Shown here: positions 9,799-20,531 of the stretch, piece after piece | How positions within the stretch are numbered: the first letter of the stretch is position 1 | Layout of the letters: every line of letters begins with the position of its first letter | Source: Phorcus lineatus | Lineage: Eukaryota; Mollusca; Gastropoda; Trochida; Trochidae | Reading direction: 5' to 3' | Assembly (NCBI GenBank): GCA_921293015.1 | Contig: OV121094.1 | Coordinates: 35,462,054 to 35,526,053, forward strand | DNA: 64,000 nt | The notes under the pieces: generated by a model | The model's input: only the letters and a program-made list of their open reading frames with translations | Database searches by the model: none | What the model was told of the DNA's origin: nothing | Program-made: the position numbers and the translations under genes

Positions 9799-10206
9799 CG
9801 CCCGAGCCTATGATCCCATCGGGTTACTAGGCAAACCTAAGTGTGTGTATTAATCTATACATATCTGATTTATCTTTATACTGTATCTCATTCCAACTCT
9901 ATGGAATTATAGAAATAAACACAATTACGTCTCATTTCCTAAATGTAGTCATCTTCAATTTAAGTTACTCATTTCTCATGTATCAAAATCTACTCAAAGA
10001 AAATAACGCCCGTCTTCTTTCCCTCAGTGGACAGCCCTAAAAAATCTTTTTATTGTCTGCATAAGATACAAAAAACGATACAGCCATCACCTGTAAACAT
10101 ATACAGATTATGTTCACACATCATAAATATTAAAGACAAAATACACCTGTCACATCAATAATTTTCTTAAATCTTAGAAAATGAAATTCCACATTATTAC
10201 TCTAAT

Positions 10207-10505
10207 AGAAAGGGATTAAAACCAAAAACGGAATTCCCTATTTTGATAAATCAGGTGTGAACCGAAAAACTACTGTCGGAAATAAAAAACTGGACTCTCC
10301 AGCTAATCTCTCGGAACCGGAAGTCAACCCAAAGTTCCGCCGGAGACCAACCGGAAGTAACTTCCGCCGATGAACAAGTCACGTGACCTGTCAAAATTGT
10401 ATATAAGGAGAGACCAACCCTTGCTTCTTCAGTCTGATGAGTTCGAATCTCGAACTAGTCACTCAAGCAAAATAGAAAGCCCCTTAGACGTTATTAGGCC
10501 AATCT
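10207..10505 (+). mobile_element. Solo PLE 5' region
   Basis: About 300 bp matching the reverse complement of 3070-3345, from GGAATTCCCTATTTTG through CGGAAGTAACTTCCGCCG to AATAGAAAGCCCC, with no coding part. It contains a hammerhead relic. It is followed by CCTAACTCTACATGAGGAAAAG, whose last 13 bases also occur at 18-30 in the PLE end. Confidence 0.85.
10423..10470 (+). ncRNA. Degenerate hammerhead ribozyme lacking the GAAA core
   Basis: CTGATGA (10434-10440) and the same perfect stem II (10441-10455) are present, but TAGTC follows directly. The five bases GAAAC found in the 3100-3154 copy are missing. The GAAA block is part of the catalytic core, so this copy should not cleave. Confidence 0.85.
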
Positions 10506-10691
10506 GTCCTAACTCTACATGAGGAAAAGCCACAGGGAGCCGTGTTGCAATAGTTTGCCAAATGGATCTCTTCGTTGTTGACGAAATTATTTACCTCGCA
10601 ATAAGTTTTTATTTTCTTCTATATGTTGAACAAGTAAAAGAGTTTCGTCCGTGGACCAGTTTGGCTTTCGCCTTTTCTTTTGTACATACTT

Positions 10692-10990
10692 GAGGGGGCG
10701 GGATAGCGCAGTGGTTAGCGCGTTCGGCTACGGATCAGGAGGTCCGTGGTTCGAATCGCGCCAGGGGCTCGGCAACTTTGTCTGCAGTAGAGAGCTGTTC
10801 TACACGCAGTCAGGTTTTGGTGCAATGCTACACTGAACATCAGCGTAGTACCACCCATGGCTCGCTAGTTCCAGTCGATGCTCGCAGGTTTCACCGCAAT
10901 GCATAGCCACAATGGTGTTGTGGGCTTTCTCCCTGCAATAATACTAGCAGCCGCGATATAAGTGAAATAATCTTGAAAGCGGCGTTAAAC
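10692..10990 (+). mobile_element. tRNA-derived SINE (family 1)
   Basis: Head GGGGGCGGGATAGCGCAGTG with A box (TAGCGCAGTGGTTAGCGCG) and B box (GGTTCGAATCG). The CTACGGATCAGGAGG part resembles the anticodon arm of tRNA-Arg(TCG) in related copies that have CTTCGGATCAG. The body runs through CCACCCATGG, CCGATGCTCGCAGG and GCAATAATACTAGCAG to GCGGCGTTAAAC, where the (ACTC)n tail is missing. A 61-codon ORF here is spurious. Confidence 0.9.
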
Positions 10991-10998
10991 ATGCGAGC

Positions 10999-11919
10999 AT
11001 CGGCTGGAACTATCCTGCATTTTACTCTCATCCAACCAGGCTGTGTGCCGTTATACGATTGCGCCACTAAGCTGCTATAAATAACATGGGCTTTCCCCAG
11101 GAATGTGGGGATTCCGCATTCCTTTTTTTAGAAACAATCAGGTACGCGAAATAACGATTGAGTCTATAATTGATAGTTCCATTTCTATTGCCGTATGCCG
11201 TGTTCTTTAAAATTTTCATTTGTATTATTTTGATTGTCGTGTTTTTCCCAGTCGTAAAATACATGTATCATCAATAGAGCAAAAAAGTACATGGTTTTGT
11301 GAAACGTTTTTCTGCAGCAAGTGCTTGTTAGATCACAAGACTATCACGTGATGAAATATATAACCTCACAAATAAAAGAGTTCTATTGGTACTATAAATA
11401 GTTCGTTATCCTTAGTCACCAAACTTAAGTACTTTCTAAGCGTTGACAGACTTCGCTTATTAAAGTTAAGCTAAGAGTATTTCTTGATACACTTTTAAGA
11501 GTAACTTTTATCTAAGCGCAACTTTTAAGATTCTTAGTTTTTTTTCTAGGAATATTCTTATAATCTTTATTAATGCGGCTCCAGAACTCAAAAACTTTTA
11601 GACCTAGCCCAATGGTACTTGGTAAATTGAACAATGTACATACTCAGATGTGCCTTTAAGATTTTCAACTTCTTTGATTATTTGGTGGTTAGATCGAAAA
11701 GTGAACTATGTTGAATATTTCATTTTGAATGAACTTTTGATTTTAATGGGAAATAAAAACTATCAAAACTAGAAATGCTTGAAAATAAATATATAATTTT
11801 TGGTTTGAATTAGTTGGATAGAGGCAACTCTGTCTAATGGTTAATGTTATGTTGGTTTTAAAAAGTAATTGTTAGTCATTGAAATCTGTATGGATATGCC
11901 TTTTCTGATGACTTTTGAT
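10999..11919. other. Intergenic, no gene recognised
   Basis: An 18-bp reverse-strand SINE scrap (GCGAGCATCGGCTGGAAC, 11002-11019) follows the SINE. The rest is AT-rich. A segment near 11650 (ATGTGCCTTTAAGATTTTCA) looks like a decayed unit of the array at 45290. Confidence 0.5.
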
Positions 11920-12482
11920 AACAAGTAAAGAAGTGAGCACAGCTCACATACCCCCGCTTCAAACTATAGTCTGACTTTCTTTGTTGGTCTAACCCTCAAA
12001 AAGCTCACTTAGGGAACATGGTTGACAAGTGTATGACGTTTGGTGAAGATAGCATGTACGGTTTAGAAGATATACTCCGGACAAAGGACTTAGTCATAAA
12101 TTCACTGTTTTAGTCATGTTTCTATGGAAACCGCAAAAAATAATAATCATTTGTTGATCTAACCCTCAAAGGGCACATCTAGGGATTATGGTTGATAAGA
12201 GTAACAAGTTTGGTGAAGATAGCATGTATAGTTTAGGAGATATGCTCCGGACAAAGAACTTGGTCATAGATTCTCTGTTTAAGACATGTTTCCATGGAAA
12301 CCGAAAAAAATAAAAATCTTTTGTTGATCCAACCCTCAAAAGGCACATCAAGGGATCATGGTTGATAAGTGCAAGAAGTTTGTTAAAGATAGCATGTATA
12401 GTTAAGAAGATATACTCCGTACAAAAAACTTTGTCACTGTTTAAGTTATGTTTCCATGGAAACTGCAAAAAATAAAAATCAA
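11920..12482. repeat. Pearl-like tandem array, three units, no microsatellite
   Basis: Starts with AACAAGTAAAGAAGTGAGCA and CATACCCCCGCTTC, exactly as the element at 62128, then three units of about 160-170 bp starting near 11996, 12156 and 12326 (GTTGRTCTAACCCTCAAA to TTTCCATGGAAAC and CAAAAAATAAAAATC). It lacks the tetranucleotide microsatellite and terminal hairpin, so it is a truncated copy. Minus-strand ORFs across it merely reflect the repeat. Confidence 0.8.
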
Positions 12483-12599
12483 GATCTTTCAAGCATATCT
12501 CAACTGCACACACAATGAGAGATTCACCTGAGGATGACATCATTTCATGCATGCTAAGCCTCCTGAAAGCACCAAAAGAACCTTTGTCATCTCCTGAGA

Positions 12600-12876
12600 C
12601 GTGCTTTGCTTTGCGTGCTTCAGAGACCCTGAGAGCTATGCCAGAAGGAGCTTACGTGCTCCTGTTAGGGGCACCCACGCTGGACAGGTCGACAGGGTAG
12701 AAGCCAGACCAAATTTGAGTCGTTCTAAAACCTGTTCATCTCTTACTATGCCTTTCTTTCCCCTCATCCTGACGATCCCTTCCTCCCTTATCTGTCCACC
12801 CTCTTTTGGATGCTTGACATCCAAGTGTTTAATAACTGAAATATTTATATAAAATACGTTAAACCCCAACTCACTG
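12600..12876 (+). mobile_element. SINE family 2 copy
   Basis: Shares with 13640-13960 and 25637-25916 the blocks GCGTGCTTCAGA, GAGAGCTATGC, GGGGCACCCACGCTGGACAG, TCGACNGG, AAATTTGAGT and a CTTTC-rich part. It ends in ACGTTAAACCCCAACTCAC, the same tail as SINE family 1 and the LINE. No clear tRNA B box is visible, so the origin of the head is unknown. Confidence 0.75.
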
Positions 12877-13639
12877 TAATAAATACTGTTGTAAAAGTAT
12901 ATTCTTGGTTAATAATAATGCGTAGTGTAGTGAATCTCCCCCGCCCTTTTTTGAAGTGAAAAATGGATAGAAATAAATTGATTATTTTATTTAACTATTT
13001 GTACTTTAGGTCAATACTTGTTCAACTTGAATGTTAAAGTTTGTCGTCACCAATCAAAATGCAAGTAAGACTAGCGTTTGAACTAATACATTAACCAAAA
13101 TCCAGGTACATTTCTGAAAGCTTTTACGATAAAATGTCCAATATCGTAATGAAAAATATCAGTTCGTCTGTCTAAAATTTATTTCAATCATTTTCAGTTA
13201 TTCACGGGCCTGCCAGCAACGTCTTTGATCGTGGAATCTATGATTATTATAGCCTATTTCTCAATTCTGTCCTGTGAAGTTTCTAAAAAAAACTTTTGAC
13301 ACAGGCTTGAAGGACAATGTGAGTGAAAAGCTTTCTTTTCTAACGCAAACTCAAATGGTCTTCAAGAGGATTGAGGCGCGAATGTAAATCATTGATCTAC
13401 TGCTATTTGTTCATAAGCATTTGTCAGGTGTAATGACAAGAATTTGATGATATACCCTCTAGTCATCAAAATAACATAGAGAAAAAAGTTAGAAGAGTAA
13501 GAGCAATAATTTTCAAAAAGTTTATTTGCTACAATGTGAATGAGTTTGGATTTAACGTGCTTTGAACAATATTTCAGTCATTAAACACGTAGATGACAAT
13601 CATCAAAAAGGGAGTGGACATATTATGGAGGAATCGATC

Positions 13640-13748
13640 GAAAGGATGAGAGGAAAGCAGGACCCAAATTTGGTCTGGCTACCCGTTGACCTGTCCAGCT
13701 TGGGTGCCCCTACCAGGAGTAAGTAATTAAGCTGGCATAGCTGTTTTA
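13640..13748 (-). mobile_element. Truncated SINE family 2 copy
   Basis: Minus-strand fragment with CCAAATTTGGTCTGGCT, GACCTGTCCAGC, GGGTGCCCCTACCAGGAG and GGCATAGCT; lacks the tail. It directly abuts the fuller copy at 13749. Confidence 0.75.
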
Positions 13749-13960
13749 GTGAGATGAGTGGGGTTTAAAGGGATCAAAAGGATAAGGGAAAAGACGGAAA
13801 GAAAGGCATAGTGCAGATAGAAAGCAGGTTTAAGAAGGACTCAAATTTGGTTTGGCTTCTACCCGTCGACCTGTCCAGCGTGGGTGCCCCTACCAGGAGC
13901 ATGTTAGCTCAAGCTAGCATAGCTCTCTGGTTATCTGAAGCACGCAAACCACCACACCAT
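13749..13960 (-). mobile_element. SINE family 2 copy with LINE-type tail
   Basis: Minus-strand copy. Its tail reads (on plus) GTGAGATGAGTGGGGTTTAAAG at 13749, the complement of the TTAAACCCCACTCATCTCAC tail. The body contains GTCGACCTGTCCAGCGTGGG and ends near GCACGCAAACCACCACAC. Confidence 0.78.
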
Positions 13961-14412
13961 AAATTTTATTAATGCAGATGTTGATGATGATGATGACGTA
14001 ACGAAGCCTGGTGTTTGAAACTCAAGTCCACACACTTGGTGGGTTTAACTTTTATATCATCACTCATTATCTTCTATTGTATATATGTGATCTATTTATG
14101 TGGCATAGATGCATCGCATATGTGTAATTTATTTCATGATATTCTTTCCATATGAACTTATCCCATGCATAACACGTATGTGTGAATTGTTGCAATGCTC
14201 AAATGTAATCTTGTTTACATATAAGTACATATCTATTCAGTATGTGCATGTATTGGCGCACAGCCGATTGTGATATGATATTCTAAAATATTGTTATTAT
14301 TGTTTCAAGGTTTATTTATTATAGTTGCATTGTTTTGCAATAAACTATTGCTGGCCATATTGCGACCTTCGTCTGTGTTTGTTTCCACCGCACACTCGAC
14401 CCGGTTTCCCCA

Positions 14413-14670
14413 AATCCCTCGGATGGCTGGTGCGGCTTGATGTTTGTGGCTGTGCTCACCTGTTATTGTTAAAGTCAATTAAATGTATTTATCTAAGGAG
14501 CTTGAAGCTACTCTTTTGAAAGTTCCATCCGGGTTGTGCCGCTGTTGCTGGATGCGAGTCGTCTCATTGGCTGGTTAGATAGCTAGCAATAGAAGGTTTT
14601 TGGTCTAAAGGATATCAGGGTATATGGAAGGATCTGGATCAGCGATTTCAATTACGCTGAAGTAGCAGGT
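14413..14670. mobile_element. MITE family 1, partial copy
   Basis: Core TCCATCCGGGTTGTGCCGCT and GGATGCGAGTCGTCTCATTG is shared with copies at 19911, 41359, 42107 and 59312. The right terminal repeat (AATTACGCTGAAGTAGCAGG) is present; the left terminal repeat is not. Confidence 0.78.
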
Positions 14671-15748
14671 CGATGCACGCAAGGCAAAACGTTAAAAGAG
14701 TTACCTCCCTATAAATGATACCACTTGAAATTAAATCATTTCTTGAAAAACATAATAAAGTAATATAGTCTTACAAACCAAAAAAGTATGATACTTTTCA
14801 TTCTATTGTTTTCAACATTGAAAGCCCATTGCCTTAGTTTAACAGCCATTCCACAAGATATTTTATTTTGAATTGTTTGCCTTCTTTGAGCATTTTTGGA
14901 TCCTTTTGCAGATTGAGTCTCTGTCGATATCATGATCTCTCATGCAACAATTTCGTGGACATTAAATCTTTTGTTACATTGAAACATAACAGAATGATAC
15001 TCTTGTCATGTGGCTGTCTATATTTTTCAATTTAGTTTGTTCCTAATATTTAAATGATAATTTGCTTTGGTAGATAATGTAACCTAAATTGTATTTGTTA
15101 GTATGAATCGTAAATTGTTTCTTAAGAACATGTAGTTTCAAAACAAAACACTGGTTGCATAGTATCGTTTTTTGTTTAAACATAAATGCAGGTTCTTTGT
15201 AATAAAACAGCATTTACATTGTGTGTTTAATATGGGAAGTTGTGTCATAGTAATATATGTACAGGTATGAAAAATCCATATATTTCAAGAATTTAAATGC
15301 AGTTTCACTGCATGCATTCAGCGAAACACTTAACACAGATAAATTAATCCCATGAGGTTTTTGATCGCGGAAGTTTTCCTGGGCATTTATCTGTAGGTTT
15401 GTCTTGTAGGAAGTTGTCTTGTAGGCTTGTCACTTCTGACGACTAATGTCCATTAGTTTTGGGAGATCTCAGTTGGGAAATTATTGGTAATAATGAGTAA
15501 ACTAATTTGTATTTCATTTACAAACGGGGACATGGTTTTTATCCAATGTCTCTGACAAGAAACGCACTGGGGCGAAAATAAAAGTTTAGAATACGGCTGG
15601 ATTCGACGTCCAAGCACCTATCATTATAATAAAAAGTAAAGGGGTGTAACAGGATCAAAATTCCGTCTCTTTGAAAACTATTTTTATAAAGGTTGTCGTC
15701 ATGGTTGAAATACTTTATTTTGTGAGTTTGTCTTGATAACATGAAATG
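14671..15748. other. Intergenic, no gene recognised
   Basis: AT-rich sequence with only short, unsupported ORFs on both strands; no repeat family recognised. Confidence 0.5.
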
Positions 15749-16386
15749 TACGAGTGTAAGTCAAAAAGTTCGAACAAGGACATAGATAACATCGAAAGTA
15801 TCAATTTTTGCCTATGTATTTTCGACAGTCTCCACTGACATCAACACATACCAGCGATATTGCAGCTTCATTATGTCATTCAACTCCTGGGTCTCTAGAA
15901 ATCTTCCCACGACAGCAATCAGGCTGATATTACCAGCAAAAACACGGCCACATTAATGGTTCGTCAGATCGGGGAAGAGGAAGAAGTCTGATGGTGCCAA
16001 TTTGGAGAGTTTGCATGCTTTGTTTCCTCTAGTGTTTGGTTTCAGGGGTCAAATTGATTAGCTCACTGGGACTGGGTGAGTAATCGTTTTAGGAAATCAT
16101 ACCTGTCTCCCCTGTCCAGGCGTTTCTGTTTCTGGTCACCAGTTAACATTCTTGGCACCGATTTTGCAGAGAGCTTGCTCATGTGAAGAACATTTGTCGG
16201 TATTGTGTATACCAACACTAAACTAATGCCCAGTGTCTCAGCTATATGCTGAATGGTCGCACATCTGTCTGCAAGCACCATGTAGTGAATAGCATCAACT
16301 TCAACATCTTTGGTGGAAGTTCTTGCCAGACTAGACTTGGCATCATCTTTGACGGTCACGTTTAAATTTAACAGCCTACTTGGCAA
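15749..16386 (-). pseudogene. Mariner transposase remnant, internally deleted
   Basis: Minus strand. The N-terminal helix-turn-helix part lies at 16386-16063 (ATIQHIAETLGISL, then VLHMSKLSAKSVPRMLTGDQ, typical of mariner). It is followed after a short decayed stretch by the C-terminal block with the third catalytic Asp, LAPSDFFLFPDL (about 15998-15960), a GRVFAG stretch, GRFLETQE, and a final RW...CVDVSGDC block (about 15860-15810) in a shifted frame. The central catalytic region with the first two Asp residues is gone. The end at 15749 starts at TA with CGAGTGTAAGTCAAAAAGTT, like a mariner terminal repeat. Clearly inactive. Confidence 0.85.
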
Positions 16387-17734
16387 CTGTGGAGAACGCT
16401 AGGGAGTCATCACTCAATGTATAGGCTGTCTTCGAGGATTTCAAAGATGTAATAACGAAATGGGTAGTAATAAAATTTTCATGGATATGATTGAGAGAAT
16501 CCGTAATAATTGTTTTGCATGCATGTTTATTTCAGAAGTACACTTAGTGTTCCTCATTTAGCTGAAATTTATCTGTTTACTTCCCTTTGTAGTGGTTTCT
16601 GTGTATGAAAAATACAATGCCGTTTGGATATGTAATTACTGAAATAGGTATCTGATGAAAATGCATGTACGTTGCTGACTGTCAATAACAGGCTATTGAT
16701 GTACCTGTATATGTGAATACACCGAAAACGTGTTTGATAATTACAGTTGATACTTCTAGGAAATAGAAACAGAGTGTCCTGAACAGGCTGATAAACATCT
16801 CTAGTGATAACATCATAACCGATAGTCAACAGCAATGCACGCATCCAAAGGAGTAAACAAGTGCGCCATAGGTATGTGAAGGTTATTAATCATCAAGAAA
16901 CGACACATTAACGGGTCCGACTTCAAAATTACCGCGCTAAATGCTATATAATGCTTCTTCCTGCTACCATTTAACATTGGCTCTTTGATGGCTGTAATGT
17001 TGAATTAAATAAAATCCGTTTTTTAACACGCAGTCTGGCATGATTATATAAGAACTTATATTTAAAGGTTAATGTAAAATAAATTTTAAGGATATTGAGA
17101 TGTATCATGACTGACATTTAAAAAGCAATGATGACGGAAAATGAAAAAATCTTTTTAATAGCTGTGGAAATTTCAATGACTCATTGATAAAACAAATTCA
17201 GAAGATATTATTCATCATATTTGTCTCTTTAAGGAAAATGTGTGGAGAAAAACACTGGCATTTCATAAACAGGTAATTGCAAATTATGTTAATGCGTGAT
17301 AAGTATCTTTTAATTTTAAAATTTTTCCGATTTATGATTTCTAATAGCAAATCTATTGCACAAAAAAAAGATACTTATTTTCATAGAAGATTATTGAAAA
17401 GGAACTTTTTATACGTTGTCGATTGAGTGCAATATATTTAGGAACGGTATTGAAAATGAAGTAATGTTCATTTAGTTTCCGTATGTATATATTTCTGCAT
17501 TATTTTTCCAAAATTTTAGAATGAGAAATACAAATAAATAAAGATGTTTTTAAACTGTTACTTACTTAATTGAAGATTGTGTTCTGGGTAAATTTTGACC
17601 CTAAACATCCTACATGGGTTAACTGTTATCCTGTGGGCGTTTCAAGTATCCTTTTCAATTCAGTTATACTTAGAGAATCACTTAAAGGTGATATAATGTG
17701 TTCAACTTTTCGTCAGTTTAACAGATTTTTAAGT
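16387..17734. other. Intergenic, no gene recognised
   Basis: AT-rich. A 91-codon minus ORF (16844-16569) has no recognisable domain and no coding context. Confidence 0.5.
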
Positions 17735-17965
17735 TATCAAACTTTACAAGGTGAAACTGAACTGTACTGGAGCAATGAGATGTCTTTAAAGTTATTTCTG
17801 TTATCAAACTTAAATACGTGAAACTGAACTGTACTGGAGCAATGAGATGTCATTGCGAGACCCTACAAACAAATTGTGACAGGGAATGTTATCAAACTTA
17901 AATACGTGAAATTGATGTCATTGAGATGTCATTGCGAGACCCTACAAACACATTGTGACAGGGAA
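17735..17965. repeat. ~90-bp tandem repeat, three diverged units
   Basis: Units begin GTTATCAAACTT at about 17735, 17801 and 17889 and share CTGTACTGGAGCAATGAGAT, CATTGCGAGACCCTACAAAC and ATTGTGACAGGGAA. The first unit is shortened. Local duplication; no ORF. Confidence 0.75.
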
Positions 17966-18137
17966 CAGTTTACAACGGGAACGATTTAATTTCATATTGA
18001 AATGAAATATCTTAAAATCAAATAAACAAATTTAGTGAGGATAGAAATATTCAAATGTCAAATAGGATGTGAAAAAAAGAGGGAATGATTTGGTGTTTTA
18101 ATTGTCCATTGGATTATTGATTTCATTTACAGTGGTT

Positions 18138-18310
18138 CCAATTAATTCGCAAATAATACATATCCTGCTTTAGGCAAATTTATGAAATACGTTTTTATAG
18201 TTCTTCCATTTAGCTGTGCTGGTTATTGTTTTCAATGTCAGTGGTCGCAAATAATACATATCCTGCTTTTGGCAAATTTATTAAATACGTGTTTATAGTT
18301 CTTCCATTCA
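18138..18310. repeat. ~117-bp direct duplication
   Basis: CGCAAATAATACATATCCTG, GGCAAATTTAT and TTATAGTTCTTCCATT occur twice, near 18150-18212 and 18247-18310, within AT-rich DNA. Confidence 0.75.
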
Positions 18311-19102
18311 TCTGTCCTGTGTATTGATCACTCCAGAATGAAGCAGTGACAATATGAAAGGTGGAGGGACACCATGATGAAATCAATTCTCGATGATTGA
18401 AACTGCCCGTTATGTCAGATCAATTGAACTTTCAGAGATAATTGCAATGAATTCGAGACGCTATAGGAAAATATCATCTTTCATTTTATTAACCTGGAAT
18501 AGAGTTACGATTGGCTTATAGAGTTAGAACCTTCAATGTATCAACCTTCATTGAATGATTAAAACGACGAAGAAAAGAGCGATTATGGATCTTTTAGATT
18601 ACTAAAAAAATCTAATTTTTAATGAGTGATTGTTTTAAAAAGCAGTTTCACAAATGATTGTGTTCCTCAACATTTACATTTTTATGACATCGATTTGATT
18701 TATGCCCTTTTGAAATTCAATTGCCTACATTTTGCAACTTCGTTTGAATAACATTCATATAAGAGGCACCATAAGTTCAAAGTGAAATTTACAGGATATT
18801 GGAAGAACTTTTAAAGGATACATTTGTAAAAACTCGATTGCCACTATCCTGTTGTAAATAAATAATATGAACTTTAACTGCATATGGCAAATATTAATGG
18901 GTTATTATAAATTCGTCATGATAAATCTAAAATAGTAGAAACGAAACATAGAAAACTTTTAATTTGCTTTTATTCATTGAAATTTGTATATCCTTTGTTT
19001 TAACGTATTTCTTGTTATCATTGTTCCTCTGAAAATTGGAAGGAGACCGTTCTATCTGTTTGGTTGAGTGTGAAATAAGATCTAGTATTAAAAGCCAATT
19101 AC

Positions 19103-19198
19103 CTCTGAGCAAGATTTATGCGTCTTTTGAGGGGCTCGCCGGTCAAATCGACGTAGCAGTTTCGCCATAAAGGGCGGGTAACTCAAGTACAGATTTTC
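19103..19198 (-). CDS. Candidate host gene, exon 3: basic segment with dibasic sites
   Basis: Minus strand. Acceptor GGACTCTTTATCAG, 96 nt (32 codons, phase 0 to 0), donor TCAGAG/GTAATT. Reads ENLYLSYPPFMAKLLRRFDR then RAPQKTHKSCSE. Two Arg-Arg pairs flank FD, as prohormone cleavage sites might. The exon is much more GC-rich than its surroundings. Joining to exon 2 is in phase, but the 20-kb distance means other exons could lie between. No later exon or stop was found. Resemblance of the combined peptide to the neuropeptide F/Y family (E-x-Y-x-D-P-x-E then a C-terminal RRF) is faint and not claimed. Confidence 0.5.
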
Positions 19199-19910
19199 CT
19201 GATAAAGAGTCCAAGGGAGGATAAAGTGAAGATACAGCCCTGACTACAAAGGATACTTACTATAGTATATACAGTAGTCACATTGCCCATAAGAATAGCA
19301 TAAAATAGCTCTTTTATTTTTCAGATGTTAACTAATACAACACAGATAAAGGTACATATAGGCTTTCTCTTAATGAGGTTTAAAGTATATATGAAAGAAC
19401 ATCCTTTATCAAACGGCTGAGACTCGCGCCATAATGTAGTGGATAGAGTCAATAAAATTTACTCTGGACGTCGTTTTATGGATTTTATCACCTGTGTTCT
19501 AAAGCAGTCACCTTTCTCAGACAGCGTAAGTAGTCTGCAAGGGAATTAAACGACCAATTTATTTCAGTTGCAAGAATATTGCATCTTTTGTGAGGAGAAA
19601 TAAAGGATAGAATTCTCACTCTTAATTCCAAATATCGCGCAGTGAAATTACCTTGCCTCATCAGTTCAGTTTAGCCATAGATTGTTCGAAGTGTGTGTGT
19701 GTGTTTTGTCAGATGCCGATGACCATAGCGGGAACATTCGATTCTGTTAATTTCGTGCACAATATAGTATGATGTTACCAATATAAAGGGAGTGAGCATG
19801 TGTACGTGTGTAAACGTGGCAAAGTCTGACCAGACGGTCATGGAAAGAAATTCCTGACCTGACCTTAAAGCCCATACAATCTCAAATGGGTGCATATGTA
19901 AAACAGTTGA
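19199..19910. other. Intergenic, no gene recognised
   Basis: No supported ORF or repeat family; contains a short (GT)n tract at about 19691-19704. Confidence 0.5.
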
Positions 19911-20531
19911 CATCTTGCTAAATCAGCGTATATGAATCCGCTCCCGCTCTTTCCTAATGCATTGATCTCTTTCAAGGGGGGCGGGATAGCGCAGTGGTAA
20001 GCGCGTTCGGCTTCGGATCAGGGGGTCCGTGGTTCGAATCCCGCCAGGGGCTCGGCAACTTTGTCTGCAGTAGAGAACTGTTCTACACGCAGTCAGGTTT
20101 GGGTGCAATGCTACACTGGAATTCAGTGCAGTACCACCCATGGTTCGCTAGTTCCAGCCGATGCTCGCAGGTTTCACCGCAATGTATAGCCACAATGGTG
20201 TTGCGGGCTTTCTCCCTGCAATAATACTAGCAGCGCGATATAAGTGAAATAATCTTGAAAGCGGCGTTAAACAACAACTCACCTTACTCACCTCTTTCAA
20301 GCCTAAAGCCTCCTATAGCTGGCGGCTCGATATTCCTGGCTATACTCACCTGTATTCTGTCTGCCAATTAAATGTCGTTAATTAAGGAGCTTGAAGCTAC
20401 TATCTTTAACTCAACGGATTTTTCTATCCGGGTTGTGCCGCTGTTGCTGAATGCGAGTCGTCTCATTGGCTGGTAAGATAGCTAGTGATACGAGGGTTTT
20501 GGCTTGAAAGAGATCAGGGTATTAGGAAGCA
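19911..20531. mobile_element. MITE family 1 copy split by a SINE
   Basis: Left terminal repeat CATCTTGCTAAATCAGCGTA at 19911, then GATCTCTTTCAAG, where a SINE is inserted (19977-20291), then the MITE resumes at 20292 with CTCTTTCAAGCCTAAAGCC and continues through CCGGGTTGTGCCGCTGTTGC to AGATCAGGGTATTAGGAAGC. The right terminal repeat is shortened. Confidence 0.82.
19977..20291 (+). mobile_element. tRNA-derived SINE (family 1) with 10-bp target duplication
   Basis: Complete copy with A box, B box (GGTTCGAATCC) and CTTCGGATCAG as in tRNA-Arg(TCG), ending GCGGCGTTAAACAACAACTC and CACCTTACTCAC. Flanked by CTCTTTCAAG at 19967-19976 and 20292-20301, so insertion into the MITE is directly shown. 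Confidence 0.93.

Noticed and set aside
10692-10765. Apparent tRNA gene (also at 19977, 44613 and 53594)
   Set aside because: A and B boxes are present but the cloverleaf is imperfect and every copy is fused to the same SINE body and tail, so these are SINE heads rather than tRNA genes.
12000-12480. CRISPR-like regular repeats
   Set aside because: Units are 160-170 bp with no short-repeat/unique-spacer structure, in a eukaryotic genome; it is a pearl-like array.
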